Position numbers and translations under genes: made by a program. From Cnuella takakiae (GTDB lineage Bacteria; Bacteroidota; Bacteroidia; Chitinophagales; Chitinophagaceae), in the NCBI RefSeq assembly GCF_001953305.1, contig NZ_MTFE01000010.1:4843933-4878052 (forward strand): 34,120 nt of DNA. The letters run 5' to 3'. Shown piece after piece: positions 1 through 7,806 of this stretch (within the stretch, counting starts at the first letter, position 1; each line of letters begins with the position of its first letter). The notes beneath the pieces are model-generated. The model saw nothing but the letters and a program-made list of their open reading frames with translations. It searched no databases and was not told the DNA's origin.

Positions 1-67
1 TCTATTACCATTTTGTAACCCCGGCAACAACGGCACAATATTTTACTACCTTATTGGAGAAAAACAC

Positions 68-721
68 TTGGTGCTTGTGCGCAACCTTTACCTGATCATA
101 TTACTCGCCTGTGCCAGCTGCGCTGTCAGCAACGACCCGCTGCGGCCAACTGCCCGCAACCTGCAAAAAGGCAGGATGCGCGATGACAGCAGCTACATAT
201 ATGCCCTCCCGTACGCGGCAGGCAAAAGCTACCTGATGGTGCAGGGTTATTTTACCCATTTCTCACACCGCAACCGTGCAGCTATTGATTTTAAAATGCC
301 GGAAGGTACCACGGTAACCGCCGCCCGCGATGGGGTGGTGATCCGCACCGAAAAGAACAAAAACAGGGGCGGCTTAAATAAGCGGTTCCGAAAAGATGCG
401 AACTACATTGTAGTGCAACATGATGATGGTACACAGGCCGGCTACTGGCACCTGAAAAAAAATGGTGTGCTGGTGCACGTAGGTGATACGGTACGGCAGG
501 GACAACCAATAGGGTTAAGCGGCAACACGGGATATACCGCTTTTCCACACCTCCATTTTTTTGTATGGCTGGGCGATGAAGACAATTGGAAACAGATACC
601 TACGCGTTTTTATACCCGGCAGGGACCCAGATACCTAAAACCCATGCGATCTTATCAAAGCCAATACCCCGAGCCGCTATCCAAAACCACTAGTAAACAG
701 AAAGAAGGTGCCCTGAAATAA
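68..721 (+). CDS. M23-family (LytM-like) metallopeptidase, exported
   Basis: The 217-residue product looks like a zinc endopeptidase or LytM-fold protein acting on peptidoglycan peptides outside the inner membrane. A short hydrophobic N-terminus (residues 7-18) carries cysteines at 15 and 18 that could serve as a lipobox, so a lipoprotein is likely but not certain. The M23 fold spans about residues 60-170: 'DFKMPEGTTVTAARDGVV' begins the beta-core, H118 and H128 follow, and the HLH metal motif is at 161-163. The usual first metal motif HxGxD is not present; D74 is there but the preceding histidine is H67, a spacing I associate with a divergent M23 subgroup, so catalysis is probable rather than proven. 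The start is TTG at 68 (alternative GTG at 71), about 8 bases after GGAGA; there is no in-frame ATG before the signal sequence. It is followed at once by a strong hairpin, so it is probably monocistronic. Confidence 0.85.
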   Translation: MVLVRNLYLIILLACASCAVSNDPLRPTARNLQKGRMRDDSSYIYALPYAAGKSYLMVQGYFTHFSHRNRAAIDFKMPEGTTVTAARDGVVIRTEKNKNRGGLNKRFRKDANYIVVQHDDGTQAGYWHLKKNGVLVHVGDTVRQGQPIGLSGNTGYTAFPHLHFFVWLGDEDNWKQIPTRFYTRQGPRYLKPMRSYQSQYPEPLSKTTSKQKEGALK

Positions 722-756
722 TAGTATAGCCCTTGCCATCGCAAGGGCTATACTAT
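721..756. terminator. Perfect 16-bp hairpin between convergent genes
   Basis: Positions 721-736 and 741-756 are exact reverse complements around a CATC loop. The hairpin starts in the M23 gene stop region and lies 37 bases from the end of the convergent DUF1080 gene. T-tracts are weak, so it is read as a bidirectional terminator or mRNA 3' stabiliser. Confidence 0.7.
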
Positions 757-792
757 TAAAGCTATAAGAATTGGGTAAACCGATGAACCGGT

Positions 793-1518
793 TTACTGAC
801 TGATTTTAGTGATCGGCTGCACTGCTACTTTACGAAACTCCACCTCCGAACCTTCGGCCTGCAAAGCAATCTGGCCTTTGTTTACGGTAGCATCAAAACC
901 ATGATTCACCAACTGCCCGTTTACCCAAACTTTTACTTCCCGGTCCAGGCATTCGATGTGCATATGATTCCATTCGCCCAATGGCTTTTCTGAGCCATCG
1001 GTGAGGTTTACAATACGTCGGTTCTTACCATCTGTAACGCCCCATTTTTCTTTAGGGCCGCGGCGCTTTTCCATGTCCGGCACTTTGATGTCCTCGCCAA
1101 TCACCCAAAAATCGCCTGCATTTTCATGCATCATCTGCACTTCAATGGACTTAGGAAACATCTTGTACAAAATGCGCGGTGTAGAGGCGTGCACCAGCAC
1201 ACCACAGTTGCCCGGTTTGCCTGCAAAGCGGTACTCTACATCAAGACGATAGTTGCTGAACACTTCATCGGTGATGAGGTGTCCGCCGGGTGTGCCCATG
1301 CTCACCAGCAAACCGTTGCGTACCAGGAAAGGACTTTTGAGCGTGGTGCTGGTATCGAGCGCAGGCACATCGGCATGCCAGCCCGAAAGATCTTTTCCAT
1401 TAAACAAGCTACGATCCTGAGCATGAAGGGTGAGCGCTGCCAGTGACAGGCCCAAAAAGACGCCGAACTTTTTTACATATAGTGGCAATCGAAACGCGGT
1501 CATAGTATGGTTTTGCAT
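793..1518 (-). CDS. DUF1080 (3-keto-disaccharide hydrolase-like) secreted protein
   Basis: The product of about 241 residues has an N-terminal signal segment ending near 'TLHAQ' (about residue 34) followed by one DUF1080/PF06439 domain. Diagnostic features are the opening 'LFNGKDLSGWH', 'GHLITDEVFSNYRLDVEYRF' mid-domain, 'GNCGVLVH', 'IEVQMMHE', and the closing 'IALQAEGSEVEFRKVAV'. These are concanavalin-like beta-sandwich proteins; some members hydrolyse 3-keto-glycosides, others are only binding modules, and sequence alone does not decide which. It probably works in the periplasm or outer membrane on carbohydrate. The ATG at 1518 is used here, but the ATG at 1503 (shortening it by 5 residues) is equally plausible because a TATCTT-type -7 element overlaps the first start. 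It lies 33 bases downstream of the MFS gene on the same strand and might be cotranscribed with it. Confidence 0.85.
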   Translation of the reverse strand: MQNHTMTAFRLPLYVKKFGVFLGLSLAALTLHAQDRSLFNGKDLSGWHADVPALDTSTTLKSPFLVRNGLLVSMGTPGGHLITDEVFSNYRLDVEYRFAGKPGNCGVLVHASTPRILYKMFPKSIEVQMMHENAGDFWVIGEDIKVPDMEKRRGPKEKWGVTDGKNRRIVNLTDGSEKPLGEWNHMHIECLDREVKVWVNGQLVNHGFDATVNKGQIALQAEGSEVEFRKVAVQPITKISQ

Positions 1519-1551
1519 GAAGATACGTTTTGACCCAACACTTCCCTTTCC

Positions 1552-2757
1552 TTAAGCAACAGCATTTACCTCCTGCCTGGCAGGTTTATACCCAAAAAAG
1601 AGGTACAATATCCCCAGCACCGTAATGCCTGCGGAACCATAAAACAGGAGCGGCACCCTGCCGATATGATCGGCATAGAACCAGCCGGCCAGCAGGGCAC
1701 CCAGGCCAATACCCAGTTCTAAAGCAATATACATGGTAGCCATGGCGCGGCCACGATATTCGGGTAGGCTCAGGTCGGCGGTGAGTGCAGAAGAGGCTGG
1801 TGAAAATAAGCCCGTTGCCAGCCCATATACGAATGCGCCGCCCATAAACATCCAAACAGATTGCGCCCAGCCTATAAGCACCAGGGAGGCAATCAACAGC
1901 AGGATGGCCACCTTGAGCACGGCAATCCTGCCGTGCCGGTCGGAAACCTTGCCGGCAACAAAACGCACCAGCAGCGAAGAGATGGTAAAGACAATAAAAA
2001 AGCTGCCCTTATTGGCAATGCCCAGGTGATCGCTCCAGTCGGGCACCAGGGTGAGCACCGCACCATAACTCACATATCCCAGCAAGGTGATGATGGCTGC
2101 GGGCATTACCCTGGGTTCCAGTATTTCGTGCCAGCCAAGCTTCAGCAGCGAAGGATGAAACCGTTGTTTTTCCTTGGCTGTTTCGGGCAGGTTAAACAGG
2201 ATGGCAATAGACAGCAGCGCAAAAACAGACGAAGTATAAAACAACCCATTGATGCTGTACATACCGGTAATAAAACTTCCCAGTGCAGGTCCGATAGCCA
2301 TACCCGTGCTAAAGCAAATACCATGTATGCCCATGGCCTCGCCCCAACGGTGCTGCGGAATGACATCGGCGATATAAGCAGCAGTAGCTGTTGGTTTGAA
2401 ACCAGTGGAAAAGCCATGAAAAAGCCGCAGTAAAAGAAAACCTGAAACAGTAGCCAGGATGGGATATAAAAAGCCGCAAACAAAACAAACCACAGAACCT
2501 ACAGCCATTACCGGCACGCGGCCAATGGTATCGGTAAGCTTGCCGCTGAAGGGCCTCGAAATGCCTGCGGTAAGGGTAAACAGGGCGATGATCAACCCTT
2601 TGTATTGTGCTCCTCCCAGCGAACTCAGGTAAGCCGGCAACTCGGGAATCAGCATATTGAAAGAAGCCGAGAACAAAAAGGAAGACGCGCAAAGCAGCCC
2701 AAACTTCAAACTATAAATACTGGGTTCTTTACTTTGCACCAATGGTGTTTGCAACAT
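1552..2757 (-). CDS. Major facilitator superfamily transporter (drug/sugar efflux type)
   Basis: This 401-residue inner-membrane protein has about 12 hydrophobic segments. The loop between helices 2 and 3 reads 'GKLTDTIGRVPVM', the MFS motif A, and a second copy 'GKVSDRHGRIAVL' sits at the start of the C-terminal half, as expected for the duplicated six-helix fold. 'GFSTGFKPTATAAYIADVIP' and 'GPALGSFI' are typical of helices 4 and 5 in proton-coupled exporters. The substrate cannot be told from sequence. Its length is normal for the family. The ATG at 2757 is supported by a TACCTTTG -7 element ending 7 bases upstream, which implies an almost leaderless transcript. It is divergent from the small gene at 2843. 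Confidence 0.9.
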   Translation of the reverse strand: MLQTPLVQSKEPSIYSLKFGLLCASSFLFSASFNMLIPELPAYLSSLGGAQYKGLIIALFTLTAGISRPFSGKLTDTIGRVPVMAVGSVVCFVCGFLYPILATVSGFLLLRLFHGFSTGFKPTATAAYIADVIPQHRWGEAMGIHGICFSTGMAIGPALGSFITGMYSINGLFYTSSVFALLSIAILFNLPETAKEKQRFHPSLLKLGWHEILEPRVMPAAIITLLGYVSYGAVLTLVPDWSDHLGIANKGSFFIVFTISSLLVRFVAGKVSDRHGRIAVLKVAILLLIASLVLIGWAQSVWMFMGGAFVYGLATGLFSPASSALTADLSLPEYRGRAMATMYIALELGIGLGALLAGWFYADHIGRVPLLFYGSAGITVLGILYLFFGYKPARQEVNAVA

Positions 2758-2764
2758 AACGATT

Positions 2765-2772
2765 CAAAGGTA
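2765..2772 (-). promoter_or_regulatory. -7 promoter element TACCTTTG for the MFS gene
   Basis: Read on the minus strand this is a perfect TAnnTTTG match. The expected transcription start is near 2760, three bases from the ATG at 2757. No clear -33 TTTG is visible. Confidence 0.55.
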
Positions 2773-2842
2773 ATGGCTTCGGCAGGCTGTAGGTGTAACC
2801 AGCAGGGCAGGCTTTTTGAACACACCACAAAAACATACAACC

Positions 2843-3061
2843 ATGAGCCAGGCATTTGTAAAAGAAAGCGATGAACAATGGCTGCATGAAGTGCAGCCAA
2901 CCCTTACAGCACTGGTTCATTACCTCACGAGGGAAAACAACGGCATCAGGGTATACGAACAAAAGTACTTTGTGGATGATAAAGGCAGGGAAATACATGC
3001 CATGAGCAATGGTCTTTCTTACACAAAGGATGCCGAAGGAAGATGGATGGTTTTGTATTAA
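2843..3061 (+). CDS. Small uncharacterised protein (72 aa)
   Basis: The predicted product is soluble and mixed alpha/beta. It starts 'MSQAFVKESDEQWLHEVQP', continues through a charged helix and ends in a probable beta-hairpin ('EQKYFVDDKGREIHAMSNGL'). I do not recognise a family. The ATG at 2843 is chosen over an in-frame TTG 27 bases upstream because the extra residues (Asn/Pro/Gln/His/Thr-rich) do not resemble a protein start and there is no ribosome binding site. Codon use matches the neighbours, and a perfect 23-bp hairpin follows within 10 bases of the stop, which supports a real, separately terminated gene. It is divergent from the MFS transporter. Confidence 0.65.
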   Translation: MSQAFVKESDEQWLHEVQPTLTALVHYLTRENNGIRVYEQKYFVDDKGREIHAMSNGLSYTKDAEGRWMVLY

Positions 3062-3069
3062 ACAGGAAA

Positions 3070-3120
3070 GAGTACTATAAATAAATGCCACCGAACAGGT
3101 GGCATTTATTTATAGTACTC
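3070..3120. terminator. Perfect 23-bp hairpin, bidirectional terminator
   Basis: Positions 3070-3092 and 3098-3120 are exact reverse complements with a GAACA loop. The GC-rich top and AT-rich base resemble a bidirectional intrinsic terminator. It separates the 72-aa gene from the convergent low-complexity protein gene, whose stop is 91 bases away. Confidence 0.8.
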
Positions 3121-3211
3121 AGGCTCCCGGATTTAGCCGGTTTGAACAGGGAACGAACCAATAGAGGAACGGACCAAAAACGGGCAAGTACAGCTTGATA
3201 TTAAAACAACC

Positions 3212-5257
3212 TTACTGATTGTCACTAGTCTTCACTTTAGCCTTGCCGTCTTTCTTCTTCAACTTGATTTCTTTACCATTGGCACCTTCAACTTCAACCT
3301 TGGTTTTGGTACCCTCGGTAGATGTGCTGTTGGTAGCAGAATCAGTTGTAGTAGTACCTGCACCTGTCGAGCCGCTGGTTTGACCATTTGTGCTGCTGTC
3401 CATAGTGCTGCCGGAAGTGGTGCTACCCGAGCCAGTGGTGCCGGTTGAACCGCTTGTACCAGTAGCATCGGTAGTAGTGCTGCTGTTGGTACCTGTACCG
3501 GAGTTAACACCTGCACCGGTTGTGTCGGTACCTGTAGTTACACCCGAACCGGTGCTATTGTTTGACATAGTACTACCGCTGGTAGTACCGGTGCCGCTGC
3601 TCTGCATGGTGCTGGTACCAGACTGCATGGAATCGGTAGTGGTACCGGTACCCTGGTTCATATTGCTACCCTGTCTTGGACGGGTAGTATCACCCATGTT
3701 GGAGCTGTTGGAACCATTGCTATTCAGCTGGCTGGCATTGTTGCTGTTCTGCGTATTGGAACTATTACCCTGCATGGTAGCACCGCTGCTTTGTGTATTG
3801 GTGCTGCCCTGGTTCATGCTGCCCGACTGGTTGGTGCTGCCCGACTGGTTTACAGAACCGCTTTGGTTCATGGTTCCACTTGACTGCATATCAGTACCCA
3901 TACCGGCATTACCCTGGGTGCTGTTCATGCTATCCTGGCTCATTGAATTGCTGGGAATAACAGGTGGTACAAATGCACTGCCATCAGCACTGATGGTAGC
4001 GGTGCGGATGGTTCCGTTTTCCAGCAAGCGTACCATGTAATAACTGGAGCTATCCTGGCCCTGCAGCGTGGTTACATCATACACATCATCGCCATGCATC
4101 TGCTGTACTTTCTGCATTACATCAGAAGGAACGGCATTAGCCATCAGCGGCAGTGATACCATATAGCTTTGACCGCTGGGTGCAAAGTAACGACGTACGT
4201 TCTGGCCATTCTGCTGGTAGGTAGCACGCCAGAAACCATTGGATTGTTCCCATTGTGCATTACTTACACCTGGGGCCTCCGTAGCAAATGAACGTTGTAC
4301 CAGATCAGGAAGTGCATTGTTGCCATAAGCATTGTAAGCACCGGTACTGCTATTGGTGTTACCCATATCGCTGGTACCCTGTGTTTGCGACCCGCTCATG
4401 GTACCATTAGTTGTACCGCTATTCATGGTACCGTTGGTAGTACCGTTGTTCATGGTACCATCGGTGGTGCCGTTATTTACAGAGCCACTGATGCCGTTAG
4501 TAGTAGAACCACTGGTATTGGTACCATTGCTCATCGAACTGTCGGAAGCAGAACCAGTAACACCGGTACCACTATTTGCGGCATTACCGTTGTTCCAGGT
4601 ATTGCTGCCAGTAGTGGTATCGCTGCTCATATTACCTGCAGAATTGGTACCTGTACCCAGTGTACCACCCTGTGTGCCCAATGTGCCGTTCTGGCCGTTA
4701 TTGGTACCGTTGTTCAGGGTCGAATTAGTACCATTATTCAGGGTCGAATTGGTGCCATTATTCATGTTGCCATTCATACCACTGTTGGTGCCACGGCGGG
4801 TAGTATCGTTCATAGAACCGGTGCCATAAGTACCTGTAGTATTTCCGGAAGTACCCATGGTACCTGTACCGGTTGCGCCACTGCCGGTGGTGCGGGTGCG
4901 GTTAGGATTGATGGTAGTGTCGGCAGTACCGTTTACACCAAGGGTAGTGGTGTTGCCGGTGCCGCCAATGGTAGACCCGTTAGTGGTACCCTGCATGGTT
5001 GCATTAGGCCGGGTGCCGTTGCCGGTAGAACCCTGGATAGTACCCGATGAAGTGCCGGGCACAGTGCCTGTAGTACCGTTTACGGTACCTGAAGTTCCGG
5101 TAGTAGTGCCGGTGTTACCGGTAGTTCCTGTTGTTGTACCCGTGGTTTGTGTACCGGTAGTTGTACCCGTACTGCCCTGGGTGGTAGTACCCGTAGTTTG
5201 TGCCAGCAAGCCCGAACCGGAACTTGCCAAGAGCATCATTAGAAAAATCTTTTTCAT
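3212..5257 (-). CDS. Large secreted Thr/Gly/Asn/Ser-rich low-complexity protein with a central folded domain
   Basis: The product is 681 residues from the chosen ATG. A signal peptide (MKKIFLMMLLASSGSGLLAQ) is followed by about 290 residues built almost wholly of Thr, Gly, Asn and Ser, with local imperfect repeats such as NNGTNSTL and NGTTNGTM. About residues 312-435 form a compositionally normal domain ('DLVQRSFATEAPGVSNAQW', 'FWRATYQQNGQNVRRYF', 'DVMQKVQQMHGDDVYDV', 'YYMVRL') whose pattern resembles the PepSY-like/BLIP fold common in secreted Bacteroidota proteins. A second low-complexity stretch includes four tandem NQSGS units. The last 30 residues are basic and lysine-rich (KTKVEVEG...KKKDGKAKVKT). 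It is likely periplasmic or surface-exposed; its role is unknown. An in-frame TTG start 51 bases upstream was rejected in favour of the ATG that begins the signal peptide. The long opposite-strand reading frames across this gene are by-products of its composition. Confidence 0.75.
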   Translation of the reverse strand: MKKIFLMMLLASSGSGLLAQTTGTTTQGSTGTTTGTQTTGTTTGTTGNTGTTTGTSGTVNGTTGTVPGTSSGTIQGSTGNGTRPNATMQGTTNGSTIGGTGNTTTLGVNGTADTTINPNRTRTTGSGATGTGTMGTSGNTTGTYGTGSMNDTTRRGTNSGMNGNMNNGTNSTLNNGTNSTLNNGTNNGQNGTLGTQGGTLGTGTNSAGNMSSDTTTGSNTWNNGNAANSGTGVTGSASDSSMSNGTNTSGSTTNGISGSVNNGTTDGTMNNGTTNGTMNSGTTNGTMSGSQTQGTSDMGNTNSSTGAYNAYGNNALPDLVQRSFATEAPGVSNAQWEQSNGFWRATYQQNGQNVRRYFAPSGQSYMVSLPLMANAVPSDVMQKVQQMHGDDVYDVTTLQGQDSSSYYMVRLLENGTIRTATISADGSAFVPPVIPSNSMSQDSMNSTQGNAGMGTDMQSSGTMNQSGSVNQSGSTNQSGSMNQGSTNTQSSGATMQGNSSNTQNSNNASQLNSNGSNSSNMGDTTRPRQGSNMNQGTGTTTDSMQSGTSTMQSSGTGTTSGSTMSNNSTGSGVTTGTDTTGAGVNSGTGTNSSTTTDATGTSGSTGTTGSGSTTSGSTMDSSTNGQTSGSTGAGTTTTDSATNSTSTEGTKTKVEVEGANGKEIKLKKKDGKAKVKTSDNQ

Positions 5258-5325
5258 TAGTGTTTCGTTTATCATGGTTAGCATTAGGTGAACACCCTGA
5301 TAACGCAACTAGTATGCCCATACCC

Positions 5326-5365
5326 ACTCATCCATAAATCTTTTTTTACATAACTCATCCATAAA
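5326..5365. repeat. Two 13-bp direct repeats upstream of the low-complexity protein gene
   Basis: ACTCATCCATAAA occurs exactly at 5326-5338 and 5353-5365, 27 bases apart start to start. They lie 69-108 bases upstream of the minus-strand ATG at 5257, separated by a T-rich spacer. The position fits an operator, but no regulator is known. Confidence 0.45.
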
Positions 5366-5597
5366 AGGGCAGGCAGGCGGCAAGTTGTTCGCCAAACAGG
5401 GCAACACAAATGGCTGCTGCAACAGCAAAGAACAAAGCAGCCTTGATGATTATACAGAACATGGATGGCTGCACGGGAAAGCAACAGTGATTACCACCAA
5501 CACATGTTAACTCAATGTTATCAATAAGCGAAAACCCTCAAATTTCCTAGGTCGAAAAAGAAGGAAAAGGTGTTTGGGCATAATGCGGCAAAAATCA

Positions 5598-5624
5598 TGA
5601 AAGCCGCTTCCATAGCGGCTTTCA
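5598..5624. terminator. 11-bp hairpin with flanking A/T tracts, no assigned gene
   Basis: Positions 5598-5608 pair perfectly with 5614-5624 around a 5-base loop, with A/T-rich sequence on both sides (AAAAATTTTTATTT on the right). It lies between divergent genes, so neither neighbour needs it. It may end an unrecognised short transcript. Confidence 0.5.
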
Positions 5625-5670
5625 AAAATTTTTATTTCATTTTAGGATAAGAATTAAGCCTTTAAGTTGG

Positions 5671-5702
5671 TTTGTGAACGCATTTTCGGTGCACTAGTTT
5701 TG
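5671..5702 (+). promoter_or_regulatory. Complete Bacteroidota-type promoter (TTTG-N20-TAGTTTTG)
   Basis: A -33 TTTG at 5671-5674 and a perfect -7 TAnnTTTG match at 5695-5702 are separated by 20 bases, the expected spacing. Transcription would start near 5707, giving the gene at 5848 a 5' leader of about 141 bases. This is the best full promoter match in the window. Confidence 0.7.
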
Positions 5703-5847
5703 TTCTCAGATCAGCGCAACACACGTACCCGGTTCTTACAAATTGCCAAGTCGCTGATTCGTATTTCGGTTGTCATCCTTCCGATACTTGCCTTGAATAA
5801 CGATCGCCCCTATGATGGAAACTTTAATTAAATAACTAACCAGAAAA

Positions 5848-6264
5848 ATGATCATTATGAAAAGTGCAACTATCAACAATCTCGTGAAAATTCTGTTTTT
5901 CACCGCTGTAATGGCCCTGTTGACCGTAGGTACCGTACTTACCGCCAACGCAAACGAAGGCAACAATCCCGTAGCCATCAAATACATTGGTGCAGTAGGC
6001 AACCAGCCTGTTTTCCAAGTGGAATTTGACAATGCCGCCGAAGCTGAGCTGCTGGTGGTTTTGAAAGACGCCGACGGTCACGTACTGTACAATGAAAAGT
6101 TCCAGGGCAAGCATTTCTCAAAGCGTTTCCAACTAAACCGCAGCGAAGAAGACCTGCAGGTTTCCCTGAGCCTGATCAACCGTAAGGCCCGTCAGAGCCA
6201 AGAGTACCAGATCAACCGCAACACCCGTGTTGTAGAAGACGTAACTGTAACCCGCGTTCGTTAA
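5848..6264 (+). CDS. Small secreted beta-sandwich-like protein
   Basis: The product is a 138-residue exported protein. It has a positively charged start, a hydrophobic signal segment (about residues 14-33, ending 'TANA'), then about 100 residues of alternating beta-strand pattern: 'IKYIGAVGNQPVFQVEFDN', 'AELLVVLKDADGHVLYNEKF', 'SKRFQL', 'LQVSLSLINR', 'RVVEDVTVTRV'. This resembles the small Ig-like secreted proteins (DUF3244-like) common in Chitinophagaceae, with no catalytic motif. It probably acts in the periplasm or at the outer membrane; its role is unknown. The start is ATG at 5848 or in-frame ATG at 5857; neither has a ribosome binding site. A complete promoter upstream, a long leader and a strong terminator suggest a well-expressed single-gene unit. 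Confidence 0.8.
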   Translation: MIIMKSATINNLVKILFFTAVMALLTVGTVLTANANEGNNPVAIKYIGAVGNQPVFQVEFDNAAEAELLVVLKDADGHVLYNEKFQGKHFSKRFQLNRSEEDLQVSLSLINRKARQSQEYQINRNTRVVEDVTVTRVR

Positions 6265-6291
6265 TTTGATATAAGCTTTTGTTTCAAGAAG

Positions 6292-6319
6292 AAAGTCCCG
6301 GCTGCCACCGGGACTTTTT
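6292..6319 (+). terminator. Intrinsic terminator after the secreted protein gene
   Basis: A 10-bp stem (6292-6301 with 6308-6317), 6-base loop and T-run at 6315-6319, 27 bases after the stop at 6264. Confidence 0.85.
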
Positions 6320-6426
6320 CATTTGCAGGTTCGTCGCAGAAAAAAGACGTTTCATTGCCCCGATGTTACGGCTCAACGAAAGGGGCTTTACACCAGCCGG
6401 TATAGTTTGTAGCTTGGTTTAAAACA

Positions 6427-6723
6427 ATGCTTCCTATGATACACACCCAATCTTATCAAAACACTTCGGCCCTGTTTCACGAACAGAGCATGATTGAAGT
6501 ACTGGCTTATTCTTTTTCGGCTTACACCGAGCCGGTACAAACTTTCACTACCCACAAAGTATTCCTGGATATCCTGTTCGAACATCCCCGCACATCGGAA
6601 ACAATTACCCTGCGCACCATTGCACCAGCCCACCTTTTGTGCAGCAGTAAAGATGAAATTGAAGCTACAGTGCACCGCGAGATCAGGAACACCTTACATT
6701 TCCAGACATCAGGAACGCTATAA
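6427..6723 (+). CDS. Small hypothetical protein (98 aa)
   Basis: I do not recognise this protein. The product has mixed predicted structure with patterned hydrophobic residues ('MIEVLAYSFSAYTEPVQTF', 'HKVFLDILFEHP', 'DEIEATVHREIRNTLHF') and no signal peptide or membrane segment. Codon choice (Gly GGA/GGC, Leu CTG, Thr ACC) resembles the surrounding genes, which favours a real gene. ATG codons at 6427 and 6436 are both possible starts. A TAGTTTGT sequence, close to the phylum's -7 element, lies about 25 bases upstream. A second frame overlapping it (6494-6781) has poorer composition and was not accepted. Confidence 0.5.
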   Translation: MLPMIHTQSYQNTSALFHEQSMIEVLAYSFSAYTEPVQTFTTHKVFLDILFEHPRTSETITLRTIAPAHLLCSSKDEIEATVHREIRNTLHFQTSGTL

Positions 6724-7232
6724 ACTAGCAGGCATCCCTAAACGTAATATTGTATCCTGCTTGCCTGCACCAGTTAACTGATTATTTCAACTTGATGTGT
6801 AAACGCTCCTGCTTGGAGTAGAGCCCATTTGTCCGTATCGGATTGCAACCTATTTCAATCCTTGTATACCCAACACCCCGATAGGAGGCGCAACCTTAAA
6901 GCCTGCACCAAAAAACTGCCAGAGGATTTGCGACAGAAAATAATCACTGTTGTAAAAAGCTTGCCCCTGCTGATACGCTTTACAGGACGCAAAATAGTCG
7001 GCCCCCTTAGGTTACAGCAGCGGCAAGTAAAACGCATCGTACAAACAAAGTGAACTTCACCGGCAGCTCAAGGTCAATGGCAGGAGCCTTAGCTCCCCAT
7101 CTGTCCTGGTGAGAACGATAAGTTGCATGGCCTTGATAAAAACCAGCAAAGGCTTTTCTTTCCCGCACCGCCTACCCTATCCTTGCCTGGGCAACTACAA
7201 TCTTCCTATACTTGTATCTCCAATCCTAAGGC
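6724..7232. other. 509-base gap with only a weak ORF
   Basis: The only open frame is 6829-7053 on the plus strand (74 codons, TTG start, Lys/Arg/Leu-rich, '...KLPEDLRQKIITVVKSLP...'). It has no ribosome binding site, ATG or recognisable motif, and could be a gene remnant or chance. I see no RNA gene, repeat array or clear terminator here. Confidence 0.3.
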
Positions 7233-7715
7233 ATGAAAGCAGCAAGCATCAGCGAGATCAAAACAGAATTGAAAGGTAAAAGTGCAGCCCAGCTGGCGGA
7301 GCTGTGCCTGCGCCTGGCACGTTTTAAAAAGGAAAATAAAGAACTGCTTACCTACCTGTTGTTTGAAGCCGATGATGAAGAGTCGTACCGCCGCAGTGTA
7401 CGCAGTGAAATAGAAGCAGGTATTGCCGCCATTAATACCAGCAACCTGTACATCGCCAAAAAAATGATCCGCAAGGTGCTGCGTACGGCCAATAAGTTCA
7501 TCAAATATTCGGGCGATCAAGCCACTGAAGTGGAGCTGCTGATCTTCTTTTGCCAGCAGCTCAATGAATCGGGTTTGCCACTCAGGCGCAGCCCGGCGCT
7601 GGAAAACCTTTATACAGGCGTTGTAAAAAAAGTAAAAGCAGGTGTAGCCAGTCTGCACGAAGACCTGCAATACGAGTACAGGGACCAGGTGGCTGCCCTG
7701 GAACAAAAGAAATAG
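7233..7715 (+). CDS. Conserved-looking helical hypothetical protein (160 aa)
   Basis: A soluble, almost wholly alpha-helical product rich in Lys, Glu, Leu and Ala. Helices of note are 'SISEIKTELKGKSAAQLAELCLRLARFKKENKELLTYLL' cut around residues 5-43, 'NLYIAKKMIRKVLRTANKFIKY' near 69-90, and a Glu/Leu-rich helix near 97-110. There is no signal peptide, membrane segment or catalytic motif. The heptad-like pattern suggests a helical bundle that may act as an adaptor. I recognise no named family. Its start ATG is preceded by no Shine-Dalgarno, usual for this phylum. It is monocistronic and convergent with the gene at 7807, with a strong shared hairpin between. Confidence 0.7.
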   Translation: MKAASISEIKTELKGKSAAQLAELCLRLARFKKENKELLTYLLFEADDEESYRRSVRSEIEAGIAAINTSNLYIAKKMIRKVLRTANKFIKYSGDQATEVELLIFFCQQLNESGLPLRRSPALENLYTGVVKKVKAGVASLHEDLQYEYRDQVAALEQKK

Positions 7716-7738
7716 CAGCAAGCCGGCATCAATACACT

Positions 7739-7792
7739 GCAAAAAGGCAGCAGCCCGCGTATGATACCATCACCGGGCTGCTGCCTTTTTGC
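7739..7792. terminator. Perfect 19-bp bidirectional terminator
   Basis: Positions 7739-7757 and 7774-7792 are exact reverse complements with a 16-base loop; A5 and T5 tracts in the stem allow termination from both sides. It serves the convergent genes ending at 7715 and 7807. Confidence 0.85.
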
Positions 7793-7806
7793 TTGTATCA
7801 AGTGGT

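Noticed and set aside
3390-5291. Long plus-strand open frames (up to 251 codons) opposite the low-complexity protein gene
   Set aside because: They result from the biased codons of the minus-strand gene. Their products are Val/Pro/Leu- or Ile/Thr/Gly/Cys-rich with no protein-like pattern, while the minus strand has a signal peptide and a normal domain.
5410-5490. 26-codon ORF before the orphan hairpin
   Set aside because: No promoter or ribosome site is visible and the composition is not protein-like; the hairpin alone does not prove it.
6829-7053. 74-codon ORF with TTG start
   Set aside because: It has no ribosome site, promoter, ATG or motif, and its basic Leu/Lys/Arg composition is unconvincing. 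Kept only as a note in the gap entry.
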